The notes: a model not told the origin generated them from the letters alone. 20,017 nt of DNA from Bacillota bacterium (GCA_003242675.1 QGVE01000041.1:1-20017); one strand, 5' to 3'; counted from the stretch's first letter, positions 1 to 8,573 are shown. Made by a program: numbers and translations.

Positions 1-19
1 GGGCGGGGGAGTGAAGCCA

Positions 20-1294
20 ATGGAGATTGCCGTCGTGAGGCCGGGCGAGTCGCTCTGGCAGATCGCCCGGCGGTATGGGGTCACCGTGCAGCAGGTGGCC
101 GAGCTGAACGGCCTGCGCGATCCAAACCGGCTGGTGCCCGGCATGGCCCTGCTGATTCCCACCGAGCGCCGCCACGTCGTGCGTGCCGGAGAGACGCTCT
201 GGCAAATCGCGGCCCGGTACGGCACCACCGTGGAGGCCATCGCCCGCGAGAACCGCATCCCGAACGTCAATCTGATCTACCCCGGCCAGACCCTGGTGAT
301 TCCCCGGGGCACCCGGCCGGTCATCGAGGCCAACGCCTACCAGGCCAACCTGGGAACCGGCGATGTGGCGCCCACCGCGGAGGCGGCGCCGTACGTCACG
401 TACATCTCCCTGTTCAGCGCATCCATCACCGAGGACGGCGACGTCGTGCCGCCCCGGGCCGAGCCCTTCATCGAGGCCGCCCACCGCGGCGGGGCCGAGG
501 CCCTGCTCACGCTGACCAACTTCCGCGGCGGCACCTTCAACTCCGACCTCGCCAGCCGGTTCCTCAACAACCCGGCCGCCGTCGCGCGGGCCATCGACGA
601 GCTCATGATCATCCTGCGCGTGCAGGGGTACGCCGGCCTCAACATCGACTTCGAGTACGTGTACCCTTCCGACCGGGAGGCCTACAACAACTTCCTGCGC
701 CGGCTGCGGCCCCGGCTGCAGGCGGAGGGGCGCAGCCTCTCCTCGGCCATCGCGCCCAAGATCTGGGCCGGGCAGCCCGGGCTGCTCTACGAGGCCCACG
801 ACTACCCCGTACACGGCGAGGTCTGCGACTTCGTGGTGATCATGACCTACGAGTGGGGGTACGTGACCGGGCCGCCCATGCCCATCGCGCCGCTCCGGCA
901 GGTGCGGCAGGTGCTGGACTACGCGGTGACGGCCATCCCCCGTGAGAAGATCCTGATGGGCATCCCCACCTACGGTCGGGACTGGCGGCTGCCCTACCAG
1001 CGGGGCGTCACCCGGGCCGAGACCTTCTCCCCGGTGGCGGCCACCAACCGGGCGATCGACGTTGGGGCGCGGATCCAGTACGACGAGGACGCCCAGTCGC
1101 CGTTCTACCGGTACTGGGACGCCCAGGGCAGCGAGCACATCGTCTGGTTCGAGGACGCCCGCAGCCTGCAGGCCAAGTTCGACACGGTGAAGGAGTACGG
1201 GCTGCGCGGGGTCAGCTACTGGGTGCTCGGCAACCCGTTCCCGCAGAACTTCCCGCTCCTGCAGGACAACTTCCGGGTCCGCCGCCTGCGGTGA
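20..1294 (+). CDS. LysM-LysM-GH18 hydrolase, SleL/YaaH-like
   Basis: Predicted glycoside hydrolase family 18 enzyme with two N-terminal LysM domains, the layout of Bacillus SleL/YaaH. Those enzymes are N-acetylglucosaminidases acting on spore-cortex peptidoglycan. LysM 1 covers about residues 3-47 (VVRPGESLWQIARRYGV) and LysM 2 about 52-95 (VVRAGETLWQIAARYGT). The GH18 barrel fills the rest. Its active-site motif is seen as GLNIDFEYV, with the presumed acid Glu near residue 212. The length of 424 aa matches the family. No signal peptide is visible, as in SleL, where LysM domains take over localisation. I chose ATG 20 because a GGGGGAGTG ribosome site lies about 6 nt before it; GTG 11 would sit on top of that site. 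The fold is certain. A spore-cortex role is inferred from the architecture; vegetative wall hydrolysis is possible. Confidence 0.88.
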   Translation: MEIAVVRPGESLWQIARRYGVTVQQVAELNGLRDPNRLVPGMALLIPTERRHVVRAGETLWQIAARYGTTVEAIARENRIPNVNLIYPGQTLVIPRGTRPVIEANAYQANLGTGDVAPTAEAAPYVTYISLFSASITEDGDVVPPRAEPFIEAAHRGGAEALLTLTNFRGGTFNSDLASRFLNNPAAVARAIDELMIILRVQGYAGLNIDFEYVYPSDREAYNNFLRRLRPRLQAEGRSLSSAIAPKIWAGQPGLLYEAHDYPVHGEVCDFVVIMTYEWGYVTGPPMPIAPLRQVRQVLDYAVTAIPREKILMGIPTYGRDWRLPYQRGVTRAETFSPVAATNRAIDVGARIQYDEDAQSPFYRYWDAQGSEHIVWFEDARSLQAKFDTVKEYGLRGVSYWVLGNPFPQNFPLLQDNFRVRRLR

Positions 1295-1382
1295 GCCGGC
1301 CACCGGGCGCCCGAACAGGAAGGCGCGGGCCGGCTGGCCGGCCGGTGCGGACCCCGGGCTCGGCAAGGGCGGGCGGGACGAA

Positions 1383-1416
1383 CCGCCGGCGGATGCCCCC
1401 GCGGGCCCGCCGGCGG
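1383..1416. repeat. Pair of identical 10-bp palindromes upstream of manA
   Basis: The self-complementary decamer CCGCCGGCGG occurs at 1383-1392 and again at 1407-1416, ending 6 bp before the extended -10 element of the manA promoter. The copies can act as a direct repeat or pair with each other as a hairpin. They could be an operator or the terminator stem of the upstream hydrolase gene, but no T-run follows. At this GC content chance is a real alternative. The rest of the 1295-1462 gap holds nothing else I can name. Confidence 0.3.
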
Positions 1417-1419
1417 TGA

Positions 1420-1428
1420 TGGTAATAT
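1420..1428 (+). promoter_or_regulatory. Extended -10 promoter candidate for manA
   Basis: TGGTAATAT (TG, one base, then TAATAT at 1423-1428) fits an extended -10 element and stands out as AT-rich in a very GC-rich gap. It lies 34 bp before the TTG start. No good -35 hexamer is seen 17 bp upstream, which is tolerated in extended -10 promoters. Confidence 0.45.
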
Positions 1429-1462
1429 AGGGGTAGTACAGACGAAAGGGGATGGATAACCC

Positions 1463-2434
1463 TTGCTGTACCCCCTGAGATTTGCACCGGTGTTCAAGGA
1501 ACGGGTGTGGGGCGGCCGGCGCCTCGCCCGCTTCTTCCCCGACCTGCCGCCGGGCCCCATCGGCGAGGCATGGGTGCTGAGCGACCACCCCCAGGGCCCG
1601 ACGCCCGTCGCCAACGGCCCGCTCACGGGCGAGACCCTGAGCAGCCTGCGGAGCCGGCTCACGCCGGAGCAGGACCGCGCGCTGATGGGCGCCCGGGGCG
1701 CCGCGGCAGGGCGGGACCGGTTCCCGCTCCTCTTCAAGCTGCTGGACGCCCAGGACGACCTCTCCATCCAGGTCCACCCCAGCGACGATTTCCCCGGCCT
1801 GCCGCCGGGGGAGATGGGGAAGAGCGAGATGTGGGTGGTGCTGGAGGCCGAACCCGGCGCCCGCATCGTTCACGGGCTGGCAGAGGGCGTGACCCGTGAC
1901 GACCTCGCCCGGGCCGTGCGCGAAGGGCGCACGGTGGAAGCCATGCGCTTCGTCACCGTGCGCCCCGGAGACGTGTACTACCTGCCCGCCGGGCTCGTCC
2001 ACGCCCTGGGGGCAGGGCTGATGGTGGCCGAGATCCAGCAGTCGTCGGACACCACGTACCGCCTCTACGACTACGACCGGCTGGGCCTGGACGGCAAGCC
2101 GCGGGAGCTGCACATCGACCAGGCCCTGGCCTGCCTGAGCGACGCCCCGCCGCCGGCCCCGGACCGGCTCGGGCCCGCGGAGGCCAACCGGTGGGAGACG
2201 GTCGTCTCCTCGCCGTACTTCGTCACCGCGCACGCGCGCTGCGCCGGCGACTGGCCGCAGGAGACGGACCCGGGCACCTTCGAGGTGCTGATGATCCTCT
2301 CCGGCGCCGGCGCCGTCTCCTGGGCGGAAGGGGCGGAGACGCTGGCCCCCGGCCAGGCGTGGCTCATCCCCGCCTGCCTGGGGTCCTACCGCCTCGCCGG
2401 CGAGTTCGAGGCGCTGCGCATCCGCATTCCGTGA
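1463..2434 (+). CDS. manA: Mannose-6-phosphate isomerase, class I
   Basis: Interconverts mannose 6-phosphate and fructose 6-phosphate in the cytosol, feeding mannose into glycolysis or fructose 6-phosphate into GDP-mannose and envelope sugars. The cupin zinc ligands of type I enzymes are visible: Gln103 and His105 in LSIQVHPSDDF, Glu122 in KSEMWVVLE and His180 in PAGLVHALG. The substrate-loop motif TYRLYDYDR follows. At 323 aa it is the short bacterial form (B. subtilis ManA is about 315 aa). The start is TTG at 1463, preceded by AAAGGGGAT about 8 nt upstream. It is transcribed alone and converges on glpC with only 6 bp between the two stop codons and no terminator between them. The family call is firm; the physiological direction of the reaction is not evident here. 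Confidence 0.93.
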   Translation: MLYPLRFAPVFKERVWGGRRLARFFPDLPPGPIGEAWVLSDHPQGPTPVANGPLTGETLSSLRSRLTPEQDRALMGARGAAAGRDRFPLLFKLLDAQDDLSIQVHPSDDFPGLPPGEMGKSEMWVVLEAEPGARIVHGLAEGVTRDDLARAVREGRTVEAMRFVTVRPGDVYYLPAGLVHALGAGLMVAEIQQSSDTTYRLYDYDRLGLDGKPRELHIDQALACLSDAPPPAPDRLGPAEANRWETVVSSPYFVTAHARCAGDWPQETDPGTFEVLMILSGAGAVSWAEGAETLAPGQAWLIPACLGSYRLAGEFEALRIRIP

Positions 2435-2440
2435 GCGAAA

Positions 2441-3661
2441 CTACATCCTGTCTCCACTGCCCAGGCCGTACGCCTCCCACAGCACGCTGATGGGGTGTAC
2501 GGCCTGAATTCCTGCCTGGTACTCGATCTGCCAGCGGCAGGTCTCGCAGTCGGAGACGGCCCTGGCCGCGCCGCTGGCGCGCAGGGCGTCGGCCACGGCC
2601 TGGCCGACCTTCAGCGAGACCGGGTACTTCTCCTCCTTGAACCCGTACGTCCCCGCGGAGCCGCAGCAGCCGGCGTCCAGGTTCCACGCCTCCACGCCGG
2701 GGATGAGGTTCAGGAGCTCCACCGCGGGCAGCCCGATGGCCTGCGCCCGCTGGTGGCAGGGCTGGTGGTAGGGCAGCCGCTCGCGGAGCGGCCGGAAGTC
2801 GGTGCGCAGGAGCCCCTGCTCGTGGCAGGCCATGAGGAACTCCATCAGGTCGTAGACGTGCTCGGCCACGGCCTGCGCGCCTTCCAGGCCCAGCAGGTGC
2901 GGGTAGTCATGCTTCAGCGTGAGCGCACAGGTCGTGGAGCTGACGACGATCGGCACCCCCTGCTCCGCCCACTCCCGCAGGTGCTCAAGGTTGTACCGGC
3001 CGCTACTGGCGGCCGCCTTCAGGTCGCCGTTGGCGATGAGGGGCAGGCCGCAGCACTTCTGCGGGGGCAGCACCACCTCGAACCCGTTGTGCTCCAGCAC
3101 CTCGACCACGTGCCGCCCGATGTGGGGCTCCATGAACTGCACCGAACAGCCGTGGAAGTAGACCACGCGCCCGTTGGGCGCGGGGCGGTCCCGCCACGGC
3201 GAGCGGCGGCGGAAGAACCACTCCCGGAACGAGTGGTTGGCGTACCTGGGCATCGGCTTGTGGGGGTCGATGTGCAGGACCTTCGCCATCGCCCGGCGGA
3301 TCGGCCGGCTGGCGAGGGCCCCGTTGACCAGGCCCGGCATGCGCACCGCCAGCGGCCCGAACAGCGCGGTGTGCGTCAGGATCCACTCCCGGAGCGGCAG
3401 CCCCCTCCGGCTCACCCGCTCGACCTTGGGCGCGTTCACCAGCTCCGACGGGCGGATGCCCGACGGGCACACGGTATCGCAGGTGCGGCAGCCCAGGCAG
3501 AGGTCCAGGTGGTCCAGTTCGGCGACCGCGCCGGCAGCCCGCAGGCGGGCCAGCCCCGGTCCGCCGTTCTTGGGCCCCGGGAACTCGGGTGCGACGCGGA
3601 GCACCGGGCAGTGCATCTCGCAGACCGTGCACTTCAGGCAGGCATCGTACTCGCGGATCAC
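2441..3661 (-). CDS. glpC: Anaerobic glycerol-3-phosphate dehydrogenase subunit C (iron-sulfur)
   Basis: Membrane-anchoring iron-sulfur subunit of the GlpABC glycerol-3-phosphate dehydrogenase, which in E. coli passes electrons from GlpAB to menaquinone. Two CxxCxxCxxxCP [4Fe-4S] motifs lie at Cys8/11/14/18 and Cys55/58/61/65. The C-terminal half carries the two cysteine-rich CCG regions of the heterodisulfide-reductase-like family, seen as QKCCGLPLIANGD, YHQPCHQRA and DAGCCGSAGTYGFK. It has 406 aa, close to the E. coli protein. No clear transmembrane helix is present, so membrane association would be peripheral, as proposed for GlpC. The GTG start overlaps the glpB stop as GTGA, so translation is probably coupled. 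It is the last gene of the operon. A glycolate-oxidase or LutA-type iron-sulfur subunit is the main alternative, but the glpA-glpB context decides. Confidence 0.9.
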   Translation of the reverse strand: MIREYDACLKCTVCEMHCPVLRVAPEFPGPKNGGPGLARLRAAGAVAELDHLDLCLGCRTCDTVCPSGIRPSELVNAPKVERVSRRGLPLREWILTHTALFGPLAVRMPGLVNGALASRPIRRAMAKVLHIDPHKPMPRYANHSFREWFFRRRSPWRDRPAPNGRVVYFHGCSVQFMEPHIGRHVVEVLEHNGFEVVLPPQKCCGLPLIANGDLKAAASSGRYNLEHLREWAEQGVPIVVSSTTCALTLKHDYPHLLGLEGAQAVAEHVYDLMEFLMACHEQGLLRTDFRPLRERLPYHQPCHQRAQAIGLPAVELLNLIPGVEAWNLDAGCCGSAGTYGFKEEKYPVSLKVGQAVADALRASGAARAVSDCETCRWQIEYQAGIQAVHPISVLWEAYGLGSGDRM

Positions 3662-4911
3662 CGCGGCTCACCTCCCGCCACCAGCCGCGCCGCTCGCCGG
3701 CCGGCCACACCGCCGGTCGCGACGGCGACCCCGCCGCCGCAGCCCTCGGCGTACGGGTCATACCCGGCCAGGGCGCGCCCACAGACGAACAGATTGGCAT
3801 ATCCCGGCGGCCGGAGCTGTTCGTCCACCTTCACCCCGATCCGCACAAAGGGATGGCCTTCCGCCGGCAGGAAGCGGGGATCGGCCCACTCGCCCGGGGG
3901 CAGGGCCACCGGCAGGTCGAAGAGCGGCTCCCGCACCTCCCGACCCTCCGCCGTGAACCCGTTGCCCAGCAGGCCGCCGGTGGCCAGCACGTAGGCCTCC
4001 GCCTCGTAGGTCACCCGGCCGCCGGGCCCTTCCGCCACCACGTGGCGCACGCGGCCGCCGTCCCGCCGGGCCTCCACGGCCCTGGCGCCGATGGCCAGGT
4101 CGACCCCCGCCCGCTGCACGGCCCGGCGCAGGGCCTCGGCCAGCCGGAGCCCCGGCACCGAGGGCGGCGGCAGCAGGACCTCCACGACCCGCATGCCGAG
4201 CGCCTCGGCAAAGGCGCGCTGCACGGCCCCGGCGGCGGAAAGGCCCAGCACGGCCGGGAACAGGGCGGCGCCGGTGTGCCCCGGCGGCCGGATGGCGACC
4301 ACCCGCTCGATCACCTGGCGCCGGTAGTCTTCCTCCTCCAGCTGCCGGGCGAGGGCCACGGGATGCACGTCCTCGGGCGCCCCCGGCAGCTCGATCTCGC
4401 CCCACGCGACGTCCGCGCCCGGATCGGCCCGGCGCAGCCCCGCGGCGACCACCGCGGGATGGAAGTCCCGCAGGCCCCGGAAGCCGACCACCCAGAGCGG
4501 CTCGCCGGGGGGCGGCGCCGCCATGCCGGGCGAAACGAGATGGGTGGGACGGCGGGCCCCCAGCGCCGTGATCACGTGCGTGGAGCCGTCGCTGCCGCCG
4601 GCCTCCAGGGGCCAGCCCGCCTCCGCCAGCGCCTGCCGGAACGCGGCCAGCTCCGCATCCACGCCCAGGAGCCCCAGCAGCCGGTAGGGATGCTCCGGCG
4701 GCAGGGACGCAAGCGGCACCGCCAGCCGGTCGATGCAGCCCGACGCCAGCTCCAGCACCCCGGCCCCCTCGGACACCAGGGCCACCGAGGCCCCCGAGCG
4801 CCGGGCGGCCAGGGCCGCCGCCATGCCCGCGAGCCCGCCGCCGATCACCAGCACCTGCGGCCGGCGCACCCGGCCGCGGAAGCGGGGCGTCCCCAGGATC
4901 ACCTCAGTCAT
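3658..4911 (-). CDS. glpB: Anaerobic glycerol-3-phosphate dehydrogenase subunit B (flavoprotein)
   Basis: Second flavin subunit of the GlpABC complex; it relays electrons between GlpA and GlpC. The Rossmann flavin motif VLVIGGGLAGMAAA is at about residues 20-33, followed by SGCIDRL. The C-terminal flavin-binding block contains GYDPYAEGCGGGVAVATGG, typical of GlpB. The length is 417 aa from ATG 4911. I prefer that start because GGGGGGTG lies about 6 nt upstream; the GTG at 4920 would be only a few bases after the same ribosome site. The start overlaps the glpA stop by 8 bp (ATGACTGA) and the stop overlaps glpC by 4 bp, so the three cistrons look translationally coupled. The identity is strongly supported by its position in a glpA-B-C order. 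Confidence 0.9.
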   Translation of the reverse strand: MTEVILGTPRFRGRVRRPQVLVIGGGLAGMAAALAARRSGASVALVSEGAGVLELASGCIDRLAVPLASLPPEHPYRLLGLLGVDAELAAFRQALAEAGWPLEAGGSDGSTHVITALGARRPTHLVSPGMAAPPPGEPLWVVGFRGLRDFHPAVVAAGLRRADPGADVAWGEIELPGAPEDVHPVALARQLEEEDYRRQVIERVVAIRPPGHTGAALFPAVLGLSAAGAVQRAFAEALGMRVVEVLLPPPSVPGLRLAEALRRAVQRAGVDLAIGARAVEARRDGGRVRHVVAEGPGGRVTYEAEAYVLATGGLLGNGFTAEGREVREPLFDLPVALPPGEWADPRFLPAEGHPFVRIGVKVDEQLRPPGYANLFVCGRALAGYDPYAEGCGGGVAVATGGVAGRRAARLVAGGEPR

Positions 4912-6544
4912 GGCCCGCACCCCCCATCGGCGTCACCGCTTCGGTTTCGCCGTCCGGCACGGGCTCCACGGCCAGCTGCGCCCGGGCCAGCGCGTAGTTC
5001 AGCTCCGCCGCCCGGATCTCCAGGCCGCCCAGGCCGCTCCGGACCCCACGCCACCGCTCCGCCTGGAAGCGGGAGAGCAAGGCCGGAACCTGCTCCGGCG
5101 CCACGATTCCCTCCCGGGCGAGCAGGAGGGCCGCGCGGTAACCGCAGAAGCCGCCCTGGCAGGTGCCCATGCCCAGCCGGGTCCGGCGGCGCAGGTCGCC
5201 CAGCGACGGCGACTCCAGCTGCCGCGCCGTGCCCACCAGCTCGCCGGCCGTCACCTGCTCGCACTCGCACACGACCTGCCGGCCCCCCGGCCGCTCCATC
5301 GCCGCGGCGATCTGCGGCAGCGTCGCCGGATGGCGGTCGGCCACGGCCCGCGCCAGGTCCCGGCCCACCAGGTGGACCACCCGCTCCACCGCCTTGGGAT
5401 CGGGCGGCGGCAGGATCGGCTCCTCGGCCGTCCGGCACGGGGCCTTCACCCCCAGGTGGGCCGCGGCCACGTCCACCGCCTTCTCGGCCATCAGCCGGTA
5501 GGTCGTGAGCTTGCCGCCCACCACGGAGATCAGCCCCGGCACGCCGTGCTCCGCCGCGTGGTCGATCACCGCGAAGCCCCGGGAGATCTCCCGGGTGCTC
5601 CCGCCGGTGCCCTTGCCGAACAAGGGCCGCACCCCGGCGAACGCCCGCAGGATGCGGGCCGTCGCGGCCATCGGGACCATCTCCGCCCCCAGCCGCTTCA
5701 GCTCGGCGACCTCCTCGGGGGGCACGGTGATGTCGTCGGGATCGGGGACCGGTGTCGCCGTGGTGCCGAGGAGCGTCACGCTGCCGGCCGGCACGAAGAT
5801 GTCGCCGTTGCCGGGCCTGCGCAGGCGGTTCACCACGCGGCTCGTCAGCCGGCCGTGGTAGACCAGGAGCACCCCGCGGTCGGCGACCACGTCCAGCGGA
5901 ACCGACGCCATCGCCGCGATCCGCCCGGCCCACGCCCCGGCGGCGTTGATCACCAGCTCGGCCTCGAGCCGCTCCTCCTCGCCGGTGGCCAGGTTCAGGA
6001 GCCGCACCCCGGCCACGCGCCGGCCATCCATGAGGAGCCCCACGACCCGCCGGTACGTGAGCACGCGGGCGCCCAGGGCCTCAGCGGCGGCGACGTTGCC
6101 CTGCACCAGCCGCCAGCCGTCCACCGCGGCGTCCGGCACGGCGTAGGCCTCGCGCACGGAGCCGGCCAGCAGCGGCTCGTCCCGCCGGAGCCGCTCCAGG
6201 TCCACCTCTTCCACGGGGATGCCCGCCTCCCGGCAGGCCGCGACCCACTGCCGGGCGTACTCCGGGTCGTCCTGCTCCAGCCGGACGAACAGGCCGCCGC
6301 AGGGCTCCACGGCAAACGGCGCGATCCGGCGGACAATCTGGTTCTCCACGGCGCACTCCCGCGCCGACTCCGGGTCTTTCACCGCGTACCGGCCGCCGCT
6401 GTGCAGAAGGCCATGGTAGCGGCTGGAGGTGCCGTGCACCAGGTCGCCCTGCTCCACCAGCGCGGCGCTCACGCCGCGCATCGCCAGGTCGCGCAGGATC
6501 CCGGCGCCGGTGGCGCCCCCGCCGATGACGATGGCTTGCAGCAC
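4904..6544 (-). CDS. glpA: Anaerobic glycerol-3-phosphate dehydrogenase subunit A
   Basis: Catalytic FAD subunit that oxidises sn-glycerol 3-phosphate to dihydroxyacetone phosphate. The FAD motif AIVIGGGATGAGILRDLA is at about residues 4-21, followed by the GlpD-family signature GTSSRYHGLLHSGGRYAV. After the DAO fold comes a BFD-like [2Fe-2S] domain with Cys426 and Cys428 (VCECEQVTAGEL) and Cys462 and Cys467 (GTCQGGFCGYRAALL). This C-terminal domain separates GlpA from single-subunit GlpD. It has 546 aa, as expected. The GTG start at 6544 follows AAAGGGGGAG. It is the first gene of glpABC. The 229-bp gap upstream contains two large inverted repeats, so leader-level control is possible. No glycerol kinase or facilitator gene is within the window. 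Confidence 0.93.
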   Translation of the reverse strand: MLQAIVIGGGATGAGILRDLAMRGVSAALVEQGDLVHGTSSRYHGLLHSGGRYAVKDPESARECAVENQIVRRIAPFAVEPCGGLFVRLEQDDPEYARQWVAACREAGIPVEEVDLERLRRDEPLLAGSVREAYAVPDAAVDGWRLVQGNVAAAEALGARVLTYRRVVGLLMDGRRVAGVRLLNLATGEEERLEAELVINAAGAWAGRIAAMASVPLDVVADRGVLLVYHGRLTSRVVNRLRRPGNGDIFVPAGSVTLLGTTATPVPDPDDITVPPEEVAELKRLGAEMVPMAATARILRAFAGVRPLFGKGTGGSTREISRGFAVIDHAAEHGVPGLISVVGGKLTTYRLMAEKAVDVAAAHLGVKAPCRTAEEPILPPPDPKAVERVVHLVGRDLARAVADRHPATLPQIAAAMERPGGRQVVCECEQVTAGELVGTARQLESPSLGDLRRRTRLGMGTCQGGFCGYRAALLLAREGIVAPEQVPALLSRFQAERWRGVRSGLGGLEIRAAELNYALARAQLAVEPVPDGETEAVTPMGGAGHD

Positions 6545-6570
6545 GGTTCCGCTCCCCCTTTCGCGTCAAA

Positions 6571-6612
6571 CCCCGCCAGGAGCACGCCCTGTCAGGCGTG
6601 CCCCTGGCGGGG
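6571..6612 (-). promoter_or_regulatory. Leader hairpin upstream of glpA
   Basis: A 42-nt near-perfect hairpin: CCCCGCCAGG (6571-6580) pairs with CCTGGCGGGG (6603-6612), and CACGCC pairs with GGCGTG inside. A 2x2 internal mismatch and a 6-nt loop complete it. It lies 26 nt before the glpA GTG. On the transcript it is followed by only three U (GGGGUUUGACG), a poor terminator tail. A second inverted repeat, GTTCCGGCC/GGCCGGAAC with a 3-nt loop, sits at 6638-6658. B. subtilis glpD has a leader terminator controlled by the antiterminator GlpP, so a leader regulatory role is plausible, but the mechanism is unknown. A TACAAT -10-like hexamer is at 6686-6691 (minus strand) without a good -35. Confidence 0.45.
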
Positions 6613-6773
6613 CGGCTCTCCACGTCTCAGCGCCCTCGTTCCGGCCGGCGGCCGGAACCGCTTTGGCTTCACTGTCCTGGTATTGATTGTACGATACGCC
6701 AGGCCGCAGCCCCAGCGGGCTTACGACCTAAACGGGATAGTCCGAACGTGCCAAAGCCGGGCACCGCGGGGAG

Positions 6774-8573
6774 CTACCGGTTCTCCGTGAGCGCGAGGAA
6801 CTGCTTGACGTCCGCCACCGAGACGTCCACCGCCGCCTGCCAGAAGTCCGGCTTGGTCAGGTCCACGCCCAGGTGCTTGGCGGCCAGGTCTTCGACCCGC
6901 ATCCGCCCGGTGTCCCGCAGGAGCGCCACGTACCGGCGGGCGAAGGCCGGGCCCTCTTCCAGGGCGCGGGCGTAGACGCCGGAGCTGAACAGGAAGCCGA
7001 AGGTGTAGGGGAAGTTGTAGAACGGCTGCATGGTCGCGTAGAAGTGCAGCTTGGACGCCCAGAAGTGCGGGTGGTACACCGCGAGGGCGTCGCGGAAGGC
7101 CTCCTTCTGCGCCTCGACCATCAGCTCATTGAGGCGCGCCACCGGCACCAGCCCCTTCTCCCGCTCCGCGTAGAAGCGGGTCTCGAACAGGAACCGGGCG
7201 TGGATGTTCATGAAGAAGGCCACGGCCCGCTCGGCCTTGCTGGCCAGCAGGGACAGCCGCTCCTCGTCGCTCCTGGCGGCCTTCAGCGCCGCGTCGCTCA
7301 CCAGGAGCTCGGCGAAGGTGGACGCCGTCTCGGCGACGTTCATCGCGTACCCCTGCGCCAGCTGCGGCAGGTCGTTCATCACCGACTGGTGGTAGGCGTG
7401 GCCGAGCTCGTGGGCCAGCGTGGAGACGTTGTCCAGGTTGCCGCCGAAGGTCATGAAGATGCGGGACTGGCCGCTCAGCGGGAACGAGGTGCAGAAGCCG
7501 CCGGGCCGCTTGCCGGGCCGGTCCTCCGCCTCGATCCACCGCTCGCGGAAGGCCTTCTGGGCAAAGCTCGCCATCTCCGGCGAGAAGCGGCTGAACTGCT
7601 CCACGATGAATTCGGCCGCCTCGTCGTAGGTGATCTTGCTGGAGGCTCCGCCCAGCGGGGCATCCACGTCGTACCAGGCCAGCTTCTCCAGGCCCAGCAG
7701 CCGGGCCTTCCGGTTCAGGTACTCGACGAAGATGCCCTTGTTCCGGTCGACGACCTCCCACATGACCTCCAGCGTCTCGGCCTTCATGCGGTTGTTCTCC
7801 AGGGGCTCCGAGAGGATCGAGTCCCAGCCCCGGTGCTTGTAAAGCTGGATCCGGAAGCCCGCGAGGTGGTTCAGGGCCGCGCCGATCAGGTCCGCCTGCT
7901 CGGCCCAGGCCTTCTCCCAGCGCTCCCAGAGCTTTTCGCGCACCGACCGGTCGGGGTCGAGCAGCTTGTTGGCCGCCTGGCCCGCCGACAGGTAGACCGT
8001 GCGCCCCTCCTCCTCCCACGGGATCTGCACCCGGGCGACCAGCTCGTTGTAGAGCCGGCCCCACGCGTGGTAGCCGTCCACGGCCAGGTCGCCGGCCAGG
8101 GACTCCCGCTCCGGGTCCATCCGCATGGCGGCGCGCATACGGCGCTCCCGCAGGGGGTAGGCGATGGCCTCCAGCTCAGGCCGCTCGACCAGCGCGGCGA
8201 ACACCGCCTCCGGCATCTGGCAGAGCTGGTGGTCCAGCAGGGTCGTGGCGCTGTTCAGGGCGGCCCGGATCTGCGCGACCCGGCCCTGGAGCAGTTTGGC
8301 CCCCTCGTCGGCCATGTCCTGCGCGGTGAGACACGAGACGAACGCGCCGGCCTGGCGAAGCCGCCGGGTCAGGTCCTGGAAGTCGTCGAGCAGGGGCAGC
8401 CAGGCGTCCAGGTCCGCGGTGGTCTCCGGCACCGCTGCCGCCTCCAGCCGCCGCCGGAAGCTCGCCACGTCATCGGTGAGCAGGTCCAGGAATCGCTTGA
8501 ACTCGGGGGACTGGCTCCCCCCGGGGAAGATGACATCCAGGTCCCACGTCGGGTTCAGGGGCTCGTGCGCCAT
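6774..8573 (-). CDS. pepF: Oligoendopeptidase F-like M3 metallopeptidase
   Basis: Cytosolic zinc oligopeptidase of family M3 that cuts short peptides, probably for peptide recycling. The thermolysin-type motif HELGHAYHQ is at residues 388-396, with zinc ligands His388 and His392 and general base Glu389. The third ligand is presumably Glu415 in GYAMNVAETASTFAELL. The N-terminal half is the helical oligoendopeptidase F lobe. The length of 599 aa is normal for PepF. The ATG start is preceded by AAGGAGGAG at ideal distance. It is transcribed alone, divergent from the T-box and citramalate synthase unit, and lies upstream of glpA without an obvious terminator between them. The exact peptide specificity cannot be read from the sequence, and the symbol is by family only. 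Confidence 0.92.
   Translation of the reverse strand: MAHEPLNPTWDLDVIFPGGSQSPEFKRFLDLLTDDVASFRRRLEAAAVPETTADLDAWLPLLDDFQDLTRRLRQAGAFVSCLTAQDMADEGAKLLQGRVAQIRAALNSATTLLDHQLCQMPEAVFAALVERPELEAIAYPLRERRMRAAMRMDPERESLAGDLAVDGYHAWGRLYNELVARVQIPWEEEGRTVYLSAGQAANKLLDPDRSVREKLWERWEKAWAEQADLIGAALNHLAGFRIQLYKHRGWDSILSEPLENNRMKAETLEVMWEVVDRNKGIFVEYLNRKARLLGLEKLAWYDVDAPLGGASSKITYDEAAEFIVEQFSRFSPEMASFAQKAFRERWIEAEDRPGKRPGGFCTSFPLSGQSRIFMTFGGNLDNVSTLAHELGHAYHQSVMNDLPQLAQGYAMNVAETASTFAELLVSDAALKAARSDEERLSLLASKAERAVAFFMNIHARFLFETRFYAEREKGLVPVARLNELMVEAQKEAFRDALAVYHPHFWASKLHFYATMQPFYNFPYTFGFLFSSGVYARALEEGPAFARRYVALLRDTGRMRVEDLAAKHLGVDLTKPDFWQAAVDVSVADVKQFLALTENR

Noticed and set aside
4733..6790. A 685-residue + strand frame opposite glpA
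   Set aside because: It has no recognisable domain and lies antisense to a gene with complete FAD and iron-sulfur motifs.
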